Shown here piece after piece: positions 43,944 to 52,605 of a stretch of 64,000 nt of DNA. Location of the stretch: positions 41,571 through 105,570 of the forward strand of contig WSYC01000020.1 in assembly GCA_009773635.1 (NCBI GenBank), read 5' to 3'. This DNA comes from Beijerinckiaceae bacterium (GTDB lineage Bacteria > Pseudomonadota > Alphaproteobacteria > Rhizobiales > Beijerinckiaceae). The translations under genes and the position numbers were made by a program. The notes below the pieces were generated by a model. It worked only from the letters and a program-made list of their open reading frames with translations, did no database searches and had not been told where the DNA came from. Position 1 is the stretch's first letter. Each line of letters starts with the position of its first letter.

Positions 43944-44300
43944 AGGCTTCTCTCCATCCCTGAAACGAGGCCAAGCCAAGCTGGTTCTACTGGCGCGTCG
44001 TGAGTAGGAGATTTAGCGAATGTTCTGTGCGCTGAGGAATTTTCAAAAGGAATATGACTGATCATAAATACGCTCCGGTAAAATGCGGAGTGAGATCCAT
44101 CGCTGGATCGATGTCCTGGCTTCTGGATCCTTGAGCGGGAATTCAAGATCGCGTCGAACGGGTAAGCGTTCTTGCTTGAACAGCTCAAAGTCCCGTCGGC
44201 TTCAACGGATCACTCCTGCCCGCTAATTAGGCACGGGCGCAGGCTGCTTCGCACATTCATCAGGGAGGGGAAAGGCCACCACGCCGGCCTGGCTGGTCGG
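43944..44300. other. Intergenic stretch without a recognised feature
   Basis: No convincing gene, RNA or repeat was seen. A short open frame on the bottom strand (44188 to 43940) has no coding character and no ribosome-binding site. Confidence 0.4.
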
Positions 44301-44663
44301 CTAAGTGTCTTTGGTGCCGTTCAACAGTTCGGCGAGCCTGGATTTATGACCCTCGGCGACGAAGTCGCGGATCTCCTGCACCCTCAGGCCGTGGCTCAGC
44401 AGATTGCGCTCTGCCATTTGCTCGTCGACACCAAGTAATGACCAGATTGGAATCTCCAGACTCGCGGCCAGATTTTCCAACGTCTGGAATGTCGGGTTAG
44501 TTTTCGCATTGAGCAGCAAATAGAGCGTGCTCTTGGAAACGCCGGCTTTGGCCACGAATTCTTCGTAGCTTGCATATCTCTTTTCGATCTGACGCAGCCT
44601 CAGGGCCAGAATGACACGAAGCCATCCTTCACTCTCCGTGCTTTTTCTTTTAAAGATCGGCAA
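44301..44663 (-). CDS. XRE-family DNA-binding protein
   Basis: 120 residues with one HTH: LRLRQIEKRYASYEEFVAKAGVSKSTLYLLLNAKTNPTFQTLENLAASLEIPIWSLLG. The start is TTG at 44663; no ATG would keep the first helix. A likely regulator of a neighbouring plasmid gene; target unknown. Confidence 0.7.
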   Translation of the reverse strand: MPIFKRKSTESEGWLRVILALRLRQIEKRYASYEEFVAKAGVSKSTLYLLLNAKTNPTFQTLENLAASLEIPIWSLLGVDEQMAERNLLSHGLRVQEIRDFVAEGHKSRLAELLNGTKDT

Positions 44664-44898
44664 GAAACATCACCTTGACGCTGTGAGATTAACTCATTGA
44701 AATAATTCCAGATAATATAATCACCGCGGAACCGTTTGCTGCAATAGGATAATTCTCCGCTGCTGCCTGATCACGAAAAATCATTCCGTTTTGCAGCCAG
44801 AACAGCTTGTTTCCAGTCGGCGCTGATGCCCATATTTTCTTCCAAAAAGATCGATATATAAGACGAAAATATTCCTGTTGATTTCGGGTGAGGCTCCC

Positions 44899-45255
44899 GT
44901 GGCGTGGCTGTTCTCGGTTGGAATATGGACGCTTGCTGCCGCTGCAAGCATGCAGGTCGCATTAAGCGGCCCTTTGAGAGATGAAATCTGCACATTTCTA
45001 TATCTAATCGCCTTCTCGGCACTTGGAGCGACTTTTGTCACATCACGCCTGAACCGTCGATATGTAAACAATAGATTGAACAATATGAGCACCGCAATCG
45101 CGGATGGATCTGAGATTGAGGGACCCTACGAAAGTAGCAGGGATAACCGTTCAATAGATCAGCTCGACCACTATGCACTGATCCATCACGAACACCTCTG
45201 GGCAGCCCGGATATCAGCACAGAATGAGGTTTCCGCGCATCGCCGGTTCTCTTGA
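44899..45255 (+). CDS. Possible small membrane protein
   Basis: 118 residues from GTG 44899 (GTGAGG just upstream). Two hydrophobic stretches (VAWLFSVGIWTLAAAASMQVAL and CTFLYLIAFSALGATFVT) and a charged C-terminus. There is no family match, and an open frame of similar length runs on the other strand, so this call is weak. Confidence 0.35.
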   Translation: MAWLFSVGIWTLAAAASMQVALSGPLRDEICTFLYLIAFSALGATFVTSRLNRRYVNNRLNNMSTAIADGSEIEGPYESSRDNRSIDQLDHYALIHHEHLWAARISAQNEVSAHRRFS

Positions 45256-45314
45256 TCGATCGCGCCAGGACTGGCGCCGGCAGGGATGCGAGGGTGTTCC
45301 CCCTCTCTTCCCCA

Positions 45315-45383
45315 CCAGCACAAAAACGGGGACCGTGCCTCGCTGACGCTGCGGCCGCGCCACTCCCGCATTTTTTGTGCTGG
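45315..45383. promoter_or_regulatory. Long-arm hairpin in the leader of the ParB-like gene
   Basis: CCAGCACAAAAA (45315-45326) and TTTTTGTGCTGG (45372-45383) are perfectly complementary across 45 GC-rich bases, ending 85 bases before the start of the ParB-like gene. It could act as an attenuator, an RNA regulatory element or a DNA-binding site. Confidence 0.55.
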
Positions 45384-45468
45384 CCCCCTTCTCTCCCCCG
45401 GTTCGCCACCTGGCAGGCGGCATGGCGAGGCCATGCGCGCCGCGCCTGATCAAAGGAGAGAGAACACC

Positions 45469-47457
45469 ATGTCGAAGATCGAGATTATCACCGTTCCCCT
45501 GTCCAAGCTCGTGCCAAGCAAGAGCAACGTCCGCCGCTTCCAGAGTGAAGCTGGCCTGACCGAGCTTTGCGCCTCCATTCGTTCCCATGGCCTTCTGCAG
45601 AACCTCACGGTTCGTAAGAATGACAAGGGCAAGTACGAGGTCGTGGCCGGTGCGCGCCGTCTTGCTGCCCTGTCCGCACTTGCAAGGGAAGAAGGCGCGT
45701 CGATCACGAAGCACACTCTGATTCCGGTTCATCTGCTCGACGCTCAGAATGACACAGAGGTCTCGCTTGCGGAAAATACCGTGCGCGAGAACATGCACGT
45801 TGCCGATCAGGTCGAAGCCTTCCGCAAGCTCATCGAGGACGAAGGTATGACCCCGGAGAATGTCGGGGATCGGTTCGGCATCAGCCACATGACCGTGCGG
45901 CGGCGGGTGAAGCTGGCGAAAATCTCCCCCCGGATCATGGACGAGTTCCGGGTTGGCGGTGTCACCCTGCAGCAGATGGAGGCCCTTGCGGTCGCGGATG
46001 ATCATGCCGCGCAGGAAGACGCCTTCTTCGGTCAGCCCGAATATAACCGAGCCGCCCACCACCTGAGGCAGCGTCTCACGAGCGAGAAGCTTCGCGCCGA
46101 TCATCGTTTCGTCGAGTTCCTTGGCTTGGGTGCCTATCTCGCAGCCGGTGGCACACTCACGCAGGACCTCTTTTCCGAGGATGACGAGCGCTATCTCGAC
46201 AACAAGGCACTGGTGATCCGCCTCGTCTCGGATCGCATGGAAGCCGCTGCCGCCGAGGTTCAGGCCGAGGGCTGGAAATGGAGCGAGTTCTACCTCTCCG
46301 ATCAGGATCGCTATGACCACCTGCCGGTGATCGATTCCTTCAAGCGCGAGCATACCAATGCCGAGAGCGCCGAGGTTGCTGAAATCATGGCGTTCGTCAC
46401 AGAGCACGAAGCTGCTTATGAGGCCGGTCAGATGACCGATGATGAGCAAACCGAATATGAATTGAAGCTCGCGCGGATGGACGAGATCGATGCCATGTGT
46501 ATCGGCTATGCCCCGGAAGAAATGGTCTTTGCGGGCGTCCGGGTGATCCTCAACCATTATGGCGAGATCAAAATCCGGCGCGGCCTTGTGAAGAAGGAAG
46601 ACCAGCACGATCTTGCCGCGCATCGACGCGGCCAGTTGCAAGCGGTGGAGCCGGATGATGGAGAAGGCGATGCCCATCCTGAAACAGGCGAAGTCTATTC
46701 TCCTCCCTCCCCCGTCGAGGCAGAACCGAGCGAAGGGTATTCCGCTGCCCTGACCGAGGACCTGACGCATGTGCGGACAGCCGCGCTTGCCTATGAGGTC
46801 AGCGAACGGCCCGAGATCGGTCTTGCCCTTGCCGTTCATACCCTCGGTTTGCGGTCGCTCTACCTCTCTCCCTCCCACGGTTACGGCTACACTGCCGATC
46901 AGACCTGCATTCGCATCAACGCGGCCAAGCAGGAGCGCACGCTCAACACGCAGGACGATGACAACATGGCGGTGTTTTTCGCGCGCCGTGAACAGCGCGA
47001 AAAACTGCAAGCACTTCTGCCGGGCGAGCGCGCTGACTTTTTCGACTGGTGCATGATGGCGGATCAGGCAACACTTCTCACGTTGCTGACCTTTTGCGTC
47101 GCCGATCAGATCGACGGCACCGCATCTTCTGCCAATGCTACCAACGCGCGTCAGGCCGACAAGATCGCGGAAGTGATCGGGCTCGATATGTCCAAGTGGT
47201 GGAAGCCGAGCGACGGCTTCTTCAAACGGATCACGAAAAAGATGATTGGTGCTGCAGCCAGCGAGGCTGGCGTGGCGCGCGAGGTTGTCTCCAGTATCCT
47301 TGATGCCCCGAAGGCAGATGCGATCCGGATCGCAGGGGATGCCATGGAAGGCAAGGGTTGGGTTCCTCCGTTCCTGCGGACCCGACCAATGTTCGCGCCC
47401 AGTCTGTCCGTTGCTGCAAATGATGACGTCGCTGTGCTCGTGATCGCAGCCGAGTGA
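45469..47457 (+). CDS. Large ParB/Spo0J-like plasmid protein
   Basis: 662 residues from ATG 45469 with AAAGGAG. The ParB N-terminal nuclease-like domain (VPLSKLVPSKSNVRRFQSEAGLTELCASIRSHGLLQNLTVR, VVAGARRLAAL, LAENTVRENMHVADQVEAF) and the KorB-like HTH (NVGDRFGISHMTVRRRVKLAKIS) fill the first 200 residues. The remaining 460 residues are specific to these plasmid homologues. No ParA partner is adjacent, so a role other than partition (regulation, nuclease) is possible. Confidence 0.85.
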   Translation: MSKIEIITVPLSKLVPSKSNVRRFQSEAGLTELCASIRSHGLLQNLTVRKNDKGKYEVVAGARRLAALSALAREEGASITKHTLIPVHLLDAQNDTEVSLAENTVRENMHVADQVEAFRKLIEDEGMTPENVGDRFGISHMTVRRRVKLAKISPRIMDEFRVGGVTLQQMEALAVADDHAAQEDAFFGQPEYNRAAHHLRQRLTSEKLRADHRFVEFLGLGAYLAAGGTLTQDLFSEDDERYLDNKALVIRLVSDRMEAAAAEVQAEGWKWSEFYLSDQDRYDHLPVIDSFKREHTNAESAEVAEIMAFVTEHEAAYEAGQMTDDEQTEYELKLARMDEIDAMCIGYAPEEMVFAGVRVILNHYGEIKIRRGLVKKEDQHDLAAHRRGQLQAVEPDDGEGDAHPETGEVYSPPSPVEAEPSEGYSAALTEDLTHVRTAALAYEVSERPEIGLALAVHTLGLRSLYLSPSHGYGYTADQTCIRINAAKQERTLNTQDDDNMAVFFARREQREKLQALLPGERADFFDWCMMADQATLLTLLTFCVADQIDGTASSANATNARQADKIAEVIGLDMSKWWKPSDGFFKRITKKMIGAAASEAGVAREVVSSILDAPKADAIRIAGDAMEGKGWVPPFLRTRPMFAPSLSVAANDDVAVLVIAAE

Positions 47458-47515
47458 GGCCGCGAGGGACCGGAACTCCGGTCCCTCCCCTTCCCATCAG
47501 TTCAGGAACATTCTC

Positions 47516-48136
47516 ATGATAAGCCCTCTCAAGGACGCCACCCAAAGGGTGATCGCGGCCATCGAATCCTTCTCGCGCCAATGCGAAGCAATCCATTACA
47601 CCGATACAGACGCAGCATGGACCCTGCTCAATACCGCGAGGGTTTCACTCGAAGCCGCGCTGCAAACGGACGGAAGCCCCTTGTTTCCGGCGTTCCTGCT
47701 CGACCCGTCTACCGCGACGATCCGGACGGTTCTCCTCAACAAGAACGATCTTCTCGCTTCGCTCTATCGCCTCATCGGATGTTCTAGGGTTGATCGTCTC
47801 TGGCTCGATGATCAGCATGTCGTTTATTTCGACGACGAAGGCATGCTTGGGTCGGTGACCGGGTTATTCACAATTCGGGACCATTCGGCTTCACCGGTTG
47901 CGGGTCGTGCGATCATTGTCGGCGATGACGGAGAAGGAGGCGATACATCTCCCACCCTGTCTATAGAAGCGGTTGCCGAGCGGTTTAGAATCTTCCGGCC
48001 CGTCATCACGCCCGAACTAGTTTCGCTCGACCCTGTTTCGCCCGGAGAATTGGGGGGCGCGATCATTCATGCCGTTCGTGTTGGCGGGTTGCGGCTGGGG
48101 CTGGACCGCCCTGCCCTCACAGTCGTTCACGGCTAA
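47516..48136 (+). CDS. Hypothetical plasmid protein, DUF3846-like C-terminal half
   Basis: 206 residues. The segment DRLWLDDQHVVYFDDEGMLGSVTGLFTI and AGRAIIVGDDGEGGDTSPTLSIEAVAERF resembles the small DUF3846 domain of plasmid accessory proteins; the N-terminal 80 residues are unfamiliar. It follows the ParB-like gene by 58 bases and ends before a hairpin cluster and terminator. Confidence 0.6.
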   Translation: MISPLKDATQRVIAAIESFSRQCEAIHYTDTDAAWTLLNTARVSLEAALQTDGSPLFPAFLLDPSTATIRTVLLNKNDLLASLYRLIGCSRVDRLWLDDQHVVYFDDEGMLGSVTGLFTIRDHSASPVAGRAIIVGDDGEGGDTSPTLSIEAVAERFRIFRPVITPELVSLDPVSPGELGGAIIHAVRVGGLRLGLDRPALTVVHG

Positions 48137-48176
48137 CTCCGCCGGACAGAGCCGAGAATTGAAAGCTAAAGCCTGA

Positions 48177-48221
48177 GGCGAGCGATAGGCTCGCCCAGGG
48201 GAACCCCGAACCGCGTTCCCC
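48177..48221. other. Two hairpins in the 3' region after the DUF3846-like gene
   Basis: GGCGAGC-GATAG-GCTCGCC (48177-48195) and GGGGAAC-N10-GTTCCCC (48198-48221) are perfect inverted repeats in tandem, 40-85 bases after the stop. They could stabilise the mRNA or be part of a structured RNA. Confidence 0.5.
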
Positions 48222-48260
48222 TGACCCCTCCCCGCCCACTTCTCCTCCAATCCGGAGGTG

Positions 48261-48294
48261 CCCCACGCTGCTCTCTCCCAGCGTGGGGTTTTCT
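48261..48294 (+). terminator. Rho-independent terminator
   Basis: CCCCACGCTG (48261-48270), an 8-base loop and CAGCGTGGGG (48279-48288) give a perfect 10-base-pair stem followed by TTTTCT. The rest of the 48137-48801 gap holds AT-rich DNA, no convincing gene and the repeat at 48596. Confidence 0.88.
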
Positions 48295-48595
48295 ATTATC
48301 TAGTTATTGTCTGATTTATCTGCTTCCAAGGCTGTATCAATTAGGGTCAATGTTTTGAGCTTCCTAAGCTTTGGCCAAAAACATCAAAAATAAAGCCATT
48401 ATAGCTCATCGAATGATGCAATTGACAGAAGATCGATACGATCTTGTGCAAATTGGAAATTCCGAGGCTGCAAGGGCAGTGTCGGATTTTACAGTTCAAA
48501 AAATCAATGTATTAACTCGATCGCTCTTGTGCGCTGATTCCCTCAGGGGGCTAGAAAAGTAACGAAATAGCAGCGGGTACCATGCTGTGAGGGCA

Positions 48596-48611
48596 TTTTG
48601 ACAGCCGTGCA
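48596..48611 (+). repeat. 16-base direct repeat, copy 1 (upstream of repA)
   Basis: TTTTGACAGCCGTGCA occurs here, about 190 bases upstream of repA, and again identically at 50020-50035 upstream of repB. This copy extends to TTTTG...CAAAA symmetry. Candidate RepB/parS or promoter element. Confidence 0.7.
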
Positions 48612-48801
48612 AAAGGCAGAAAAAGGCAAGAAGATTAAATGGATCACTGAAATCGAGCGGTCGGATTCATCCCATATGGAGGCTCGGGCAGCGTTAAGAC
48701 TTTCTTTACCCAATATTTGTTGCGGCCCAAGGAGAATCGGGCATAATTCCCGCTTGCTGCGCGTGTTCGGGCAGAAAAGCGTTATTCCGAGAATTGGGCG
48801 C

Positions 48802-50013
48802 ATGAATACGATGGCATTGCAAAGCGATCTAGAGGCATTCAGCTTTCACGAAACGATTCTCCAGCAGGGAGAGCTCATTTCTGATAAGCTGAATATGCTT
48901 CGCATTGAACATTACCCGCCGAATGCAACCAAAGGCTTGAGGCAATTTTCGCTTGCCGAGGTCGCCTATTTTTTGGGTGTTACCCAATCCAATATCAAGA
49001 AGCTCCATCTCGATAGCAAGGGCCCCGTTCCCACGACATCTCCGTCAGGCCGCCGCACCTATACGGCGCAGCAAATGCTTGAGCTTCGCCATTACCTCGA
49101 TCGGCATGGGCGTGCGGATTTTAAGAAGTACGTGCCTCATCGCAGAAACGGTGAGGTGTTGCAGGTCATCTCTGTCGTCAACTTCAAAGGCGGAAGTGGG
49201 AAAACCACAACGGCAGCCCATCTTGCTCAACATCTTGCTCTGACAGGCCATAGAGTTCTAGCGATCGACCTCGATCCGCAGGCGTCACTGTCCGCGCTTC
49301 ACGGCATTCAGCCTGAGCTCGATAAGAATCTGTCTCTCTATGAGGCCCTTCGCTACGACGATCAGAAGAAGCCGATCACTGATGTTATCCGCGCGACCAA
49401 TTTCCCGGGATTGGATATCGTCCCGGCTAATCTGGAACTTCAAGAATACGAGTACGATACCCCCCTCGCTGCCTCGAATCGAGCGTCATCTGACGGGCGA
49501 CTGTTTTTTACTCGGATTACGGATGCTCTGAAGGAAGTTGATGATCGCTACGATGTTGTCGTGATCGATTGCCCGCCACAGCTCGGGTATCTCACCTTGA
49601 CGGCTCTGACTGCGTCGACTTCTGTGCTGATCACTATCCATCCCCAAATGTTGGATGTGATGTCCATGAGTCAGTTTTTGCTCATGCTTGGCGGCATTCT
49701 GAAGTCGATTGCCAAAGCCGGTGCTCAGGTTCGTCTTAAGTGGTTCCGTTATCTGGTAACCCGCTATGAGCCCACAGATGGCCCGCAGGCCCAAATGGTG
49801 GGCTTTATGCAAGCCCTGTTTCCAAAACAGATGCTGCAACATCCGATGCTCAAATCAACAGCGATTTCGGACGCGGGAATAACAAATCAGTCGCTCTACG
49901 AGGTCGAACGATCTCAGTTCGTCCGCTCAACCTATGATAGGGCGCTTGAGGCACTCCATGCAGTCAATGAAGAGGTCGTAGGCCTCCTGCATAGTGCATG
50001 GGGGCGGAAATGA
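48802..50013 (+). CDS. repA: RepA, ParA-type partition ATPase of the repABC operon
   Basis: 403 residues from ATG 48802, the usual RepA length. An N-terminal winged-helix region (RQFSLAEVAYFLGVTQSNIKKLHLDSKGPVPTTSPSGRRTYTA) binds the operator; the ATPase shows deviant Walker A FKGGSGKTTTAAHL (residues 128-141), AIDLDPQASLSALHG and VVIDCPPQLGYLTLTAL. It partitions the plasmid and represses its own operon. The frame is open upstream to TTG 48598, but that segment lacks RepA character. Confidence 0.93.
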   Translation: MNTMALQSDLEAFSFHETILQQGELISDKLNMLRIEHYPPNATKGLRQFSLAEVAYFLGVTQSNIKKLHLDSKGPVPTTSPSGRRTYTAQQMLELRHYLDRHGRADFKKYVPHRRNGEVLQVISVVNFKGGSGKTTTAAHLAQHLALTGHRVLAIDLDPQASLSALHGIQPELDKNLSLYEALRYDDQKKPITDVIRATNFPGLDIVPANLELQEYEYDTPLAASNRASSDGRLFFTRITDALKEVDDRYDVVVIDCPPQLGYLTLTALTASTSVLITIHPQMLDVMSMSQFLLMLGGILKSIAKAGAQVRLKWFRYLVTRYEPTDGPQAQMVGFMQALFPKQMLQHPMLKSTAISDAGITNQSLYEVERSQFVRSTYDRALEALHAVNEEVVGLLHSAWGRK

Positions 50014-50019
50014 TCAAAG

Positions 50020-50035
50020 TTTTGACAGCCGTGCA
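50020..50035 (+). repeat. 16-base direct repeat, copy 2 (repA-repB intergenic)
   Basis: An exact second copy of TTTTGACAGCCGTGCA, 6 bases after the repA stop and 56 bases before repB. In other repABC plasmids parS can lie in this interval. Match to the parS consensus GTT-N4-GC-N4-AAC is only partial. Confidence 0.7.
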
Positions 50036-50091
50036 GATCATGAAATCTGCGCACAATCTCAATGTCTTGGCAAAATCATTGGGGGCTCAAA

Positions 50092-51081
50092 ATGGCTCGT
50101 AAGAATTTGCTGCTTAGCGTCACTGGTCAAGGTGCATCGCAGGATGTTCAGGAGGCACGTTCCGAGTATGCAAGTCGCGGGGCCTCCCGATCAATGATGT
50201 TGTCTCTTGAGGAGATGGCAGAGAACTCCAAGAAATTGGTTTCGGGCGAAGCAATTGTGAGCCTTGATCCAAATTTGATTGATGGTTCCTTCGTTTCGGA
50301 TCGTATCGAAGATGATGAAGAGGGGTTCACGCTTCTCAAGGAAGGGATGGAGAAGGAGGGGCAATTGCAGCCTATCCTTGTCCGCCCGCATCCAGATCAG
50401 CCCGGCCGCTATATGGTTGTTTTTGGGCACCGAAGGACGAAGGCCGCTAGTGAGCTAGGCATCCCGGTTCAGGCGATCGTCAAGAATCTTGAGGCGATCG
50501 CGCATATTATTTTCCAAGGTCAGGAAAACACGCGGAGGGCCAACCTCACATTTATCGAAAAAGCCCTATTCGCACGAAAACTGACCGAGATGGGACAGAC
50601 CAAGGAAACAATCCGGTCGGCTCTGAGCGTGGACGACACGTTGTTATCCAGAATGGCGTCGATTGTAGAAGTGATACCCTTGGAGGTCATCAACGCTATT
50701 GGGGCAGCAAGATCCGTTGGAAGAGACCGATGGGAAGAGCTGAAAAAGCTGTTTCTCCTCCCCAAAGCGACCGAGCTGGCAAGTCAAGTGATCTCATCGA
50801 CTGAATTTTTGTCGATGGAGCCTACATCGCGGTTCAATCATTTGCTTGAGACTGTCAAAGCGGCCCGCAGGCAGGGCCGCAAACCTGCCGATAGCGTACA
50901 GTCGGGTGCCTGGAGTGCCAGCGACAATCAGGTAGCCGCTACATTCACAAATTCCGGCAAGGCTTTTAGCCTTTCGCTCAAGTCGAAAGATGCCAGCGAA
51001 TTTGGCCAATACATTTCGTCCAACCTTGAAGGTCTCTATCGAGCTTTCAAGGAAGCGAAAACCCGCAACCAAGGAGATTAG
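50092..51081 (+). CDS. repB: RepB, ParB-type partition protein of the repABC operon
   Basis: 329 residues. ParB domain with LIDGSFVSDRIEDDEEGFTLLKEGMEKEGQLQPILVRPHPDQPGRYMVVFGHRRTKAASELG and ENTRRANLTFIEKALFARKL, followed by a HTH (TIRSALSVDDTLLSRMASI). It binds parS and works with RepA. Starts 78 bases after repA. Confidence 0.93.
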   Translation: MARKNLLLSVTGQGASQDVQEARSEYASRGASRSMMLSLEEMAENSKKLVSGEAIVSLDPNLIDGSFVSDRIEDDEEGFTLLKEGMEKEGQLQPILVRPHPDQPGRYMVVFGHRRTKAASELGIPVQAIVKNLEAIAHIIFQGQENTRRANLTFIEKALFARKLTEMGQTKETIRSALSVDDTLLSRMASIVEVIPLEVINAIGAARSVGRDRWEELKKLFLLPKATELASQVISSTEFLSMEPTSRFNHLLETVKAARRQGRKPADSVQSGAWSASDNQVAATFTNSGKAFSLSLKSKDASEFGQYISSNLEGLYRAFKEAKTRNQGD

Positions 51082-51087
51082 CACGCA

Positions 51088-51135
51088 AAAGAAAAGGCCC
51101 CCGACGTTTCCACCGGAAGCCTCTCTCAAGTTGTG
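51088..51135 (-). ncRNA. Counter-transcribed incompatibility RNA (ctRNA) of repABC
   Basis: The repB-repC gap holds a leftward promoter TTGACA (51170-51165) and GACTCT (51147-51142), spacer 17, predicting a start near 51135. The RNA would end at a stem GGCTTCCG/CGGGGGCC (51121-51114 with 51103-51096, including G-U pairs) followed by TTTTCTTTT. Size and location match the antisense RNA that limits RepC translation in repABC plasmids. Confidence 0.8.
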
Positions 51136-51238
51136 ACAAGCTGAGAGTCTCACTTCCGCGAATCGCTGTCAAGAGTCCCGTGAGGGAAACTGCCATTTCG
51201 GCGGCCAGAATTCTTTTGCCTGATTGAGGGCAAAGACG

Positions 51239-52549
51239 ATGACACATGGATTAGCAACGACGCCTTTCGGGCGGCGAACGATGTCTCTTGGCCAAATTGC
51301 ATCACAGGCGAAGGCGAGGGCGGTTGAACCCGACAAGACCGTTCACAAGTGGAAGGTCTTCACAGCGCTCACGGAAGCGAAGGACAGGCTGGGCCTGCCA
51401 GATCGTGCTCTGGCCGTTCTCAACGCTCTGCTCTCGTTCCATCAGGAGACGACGTTGACGGCGGGCGACCCGCTGGTGGTCTTTCCCTCGAACGAGAAAC
51501 TGGCGGCGCGGGCGCATGGTGTCGCACCCACAACCTTGCGACGTCACCTCGGTATCCTGGTTGATGCCGGCATCGTCATTCGTCGGGATAGCCCCAACGG
51601 CAAGCGTTACGCCCGGCGAGGGGAGGGCGGTGCGGTCAGTGAAGCTTTTGGCTTTGATCTCACCCCGCTTGTCGCGCGTGCCGAGGAGTTTGAAGCGTTC
51701 GCGGCCGAGGTTGCGGCAGAAAAGAAGGCCCTGCGCCTCGCGCGGGAGCGCGTCACGTTGGCGCGCCGCGACATCACCAAGATGATTGCGTTGGGGCTGG
51801 AAGAAGGCATTCCAGGGGACTGGGCCGGACTGCACATGGCCTATCTTGGCATTATCTCCGGGCTGAAACGATCAGCGGAGGCTGCCGCACTCACGGTGGT
51901 TGCCGCGGAGCTAGCCGATTTCGCGCAATCCATCGCCATGCATCTCGAACTCTTCGTGAATTCATCGATTTCAGATGCCAATGAGTCCCATTCTGGCCAG
52001 CACAAACAGAATTCAAATACTGATCTTCATGAATCTGAACCTGCTTTCCAGAAAGGCAGGGGCGAAACCGTTGCGGATCTTCCTGAGGCGGATAAGCAAG
52101 CCGTAGCGGGGGCAGAAACAGACCCGGCTAGCGGCCCGGAAATCCGTCCTGTAACCGGTACGCCGCTCGGCATGGTGCTTGAGGCCTGCCCGGACATCGT
52201 GGAATATGCCGAGACCGGGGCAGGGGGGATGGATGGCGAGGTGCCAACGATCCGCAACTGGGCTGCCTTTCTGAAAACCGCCGCGCTGGTCCGGGCCATG
52301 CTCGGAATTTCGCCGGATGCTTGGCGCGATGCTGTGGAGACCATGGGGGTTGTCGATGCCTCGATCGTCATCGCTGCAATCCTGCAGAAGGGCGACGATG
52401 TCCGTTTTCCCGGCGGCTATCTTCGGGCGCTGACCGAGAAAAAGCGGGATGGGCAGTTCTCCGTCGGGCCCATCCTCATGGCGCTGATCAGTGCGAGGCT
52501 GAAGGAGACAAAAGCTGCGCGAACTAGCGGACGTACGGTTTTGGAATAG
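51239..52549 (+). CDS. repC: RepC replication initiator
   Basis: 436 residues from ATG 51239 (GAGGG at eight bases). The N-terminal initiator domain (PDKTVHKWKVFTALTEAKDRLGLPDRALAVLNALLSFHQE, VVFPSNEKLAARAHGVAPTTLRRHLGILVDAGIVIRRDSPNGKRYARR) and C-terminal GMVLEACPDIVEYA ... FPGGYLRALTEK are canonical. It initiates plasmid replication at an origin within its own gene. Expression is limited by the ctRNA upstream. Confidence 0.94.
   Translation: MTHGLATTPFGRRTMSLGQIASQAKARAVEPDKTVHKWKVFTALTEAKDRLGLPDRALAVLNALLSFHQETTLTAGDPLVVFPSNEKLAARAHGVAPTTLRRHLGILVDAGIVIRRDSPNGKRYARRGEGGAVSEAFGFDLTPLVARAEEFEAFAAEVAAEKKALRLARERVTLARRDITKMIALGLEEGIPGDWAGLHMAYLGIISGLKRSAEAAALTVVAAELADFAQSIAMHLELFVNSSISDANESHSGQHKQNSNTDLHESEPAFQKGRGETVADLPEADKQAVAGAETDPASGPEIRPVTGTPLGMVLEACPDIVEYAETGAGGMDGEVPTIRNWAAFLKTAALVRAMLGISPDAWRDAVETMGVVDASIVIAAILQKGDDVRFPGGYLRALTEKKRDGQFSVGPILMALISARLKETKAARTSGRTVLE
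51945..52050. other. AT-richer segment within repC, likely oriV
   Basis: This part of repC is visibly richer in A/T than its surroundings (for example around the codons for NSSISDANESHSGQHKQNSN). In characterised repABC plasmids the origin lies in an A/T-rich part of repC at about this relative position. Assignment is inference. Confidence 0.4.
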
Positions 52550-52571
52550 GATCTTGTAACAAGCAATAGTA

Positions 52572-52589
52572 TGTAGTAACGTATCTACA
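52572..52589. promoter_or_regulatory. Inverted repeat upstream of the toxin-antitoxin operon
   Basis: TGTAG (52572-52576) and CTACA (52585-52589) flank eight bases, 17 bases before the antitoxin ATG; CTTGTAACAAG (52553-52563) is another palindrome next to it. Position fits autoregulation by the antitoxin. Confidence 0.45.
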
Positions 52590-52605
52590 ATTATGGAGCG
52601 CTGAG

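Noticed and set aside
43940..44188. 82-codon leftward frame in the 43.9-44.3 kb gap
   Set aside because: Translation has no domain and there is no translation-initiation signal.
44771..44833. A 20-residue leftward peptide frame with a GGAAG site
   Set aside because: Too short to support without conservation data; kept out of the annotation.
45214..47010. 598-codon leftward frame opposite the ParB-like gene
   Set aside because: ParB motifs and an AAAGGAG site support the top strand; the leftward frame has no family features.
48371..48562. 63-codon frame with a TTG start in the gap before repA
   Set aside because: No ribosome-binding site, no family, and A/T-rich surroundings make it likely to be random.
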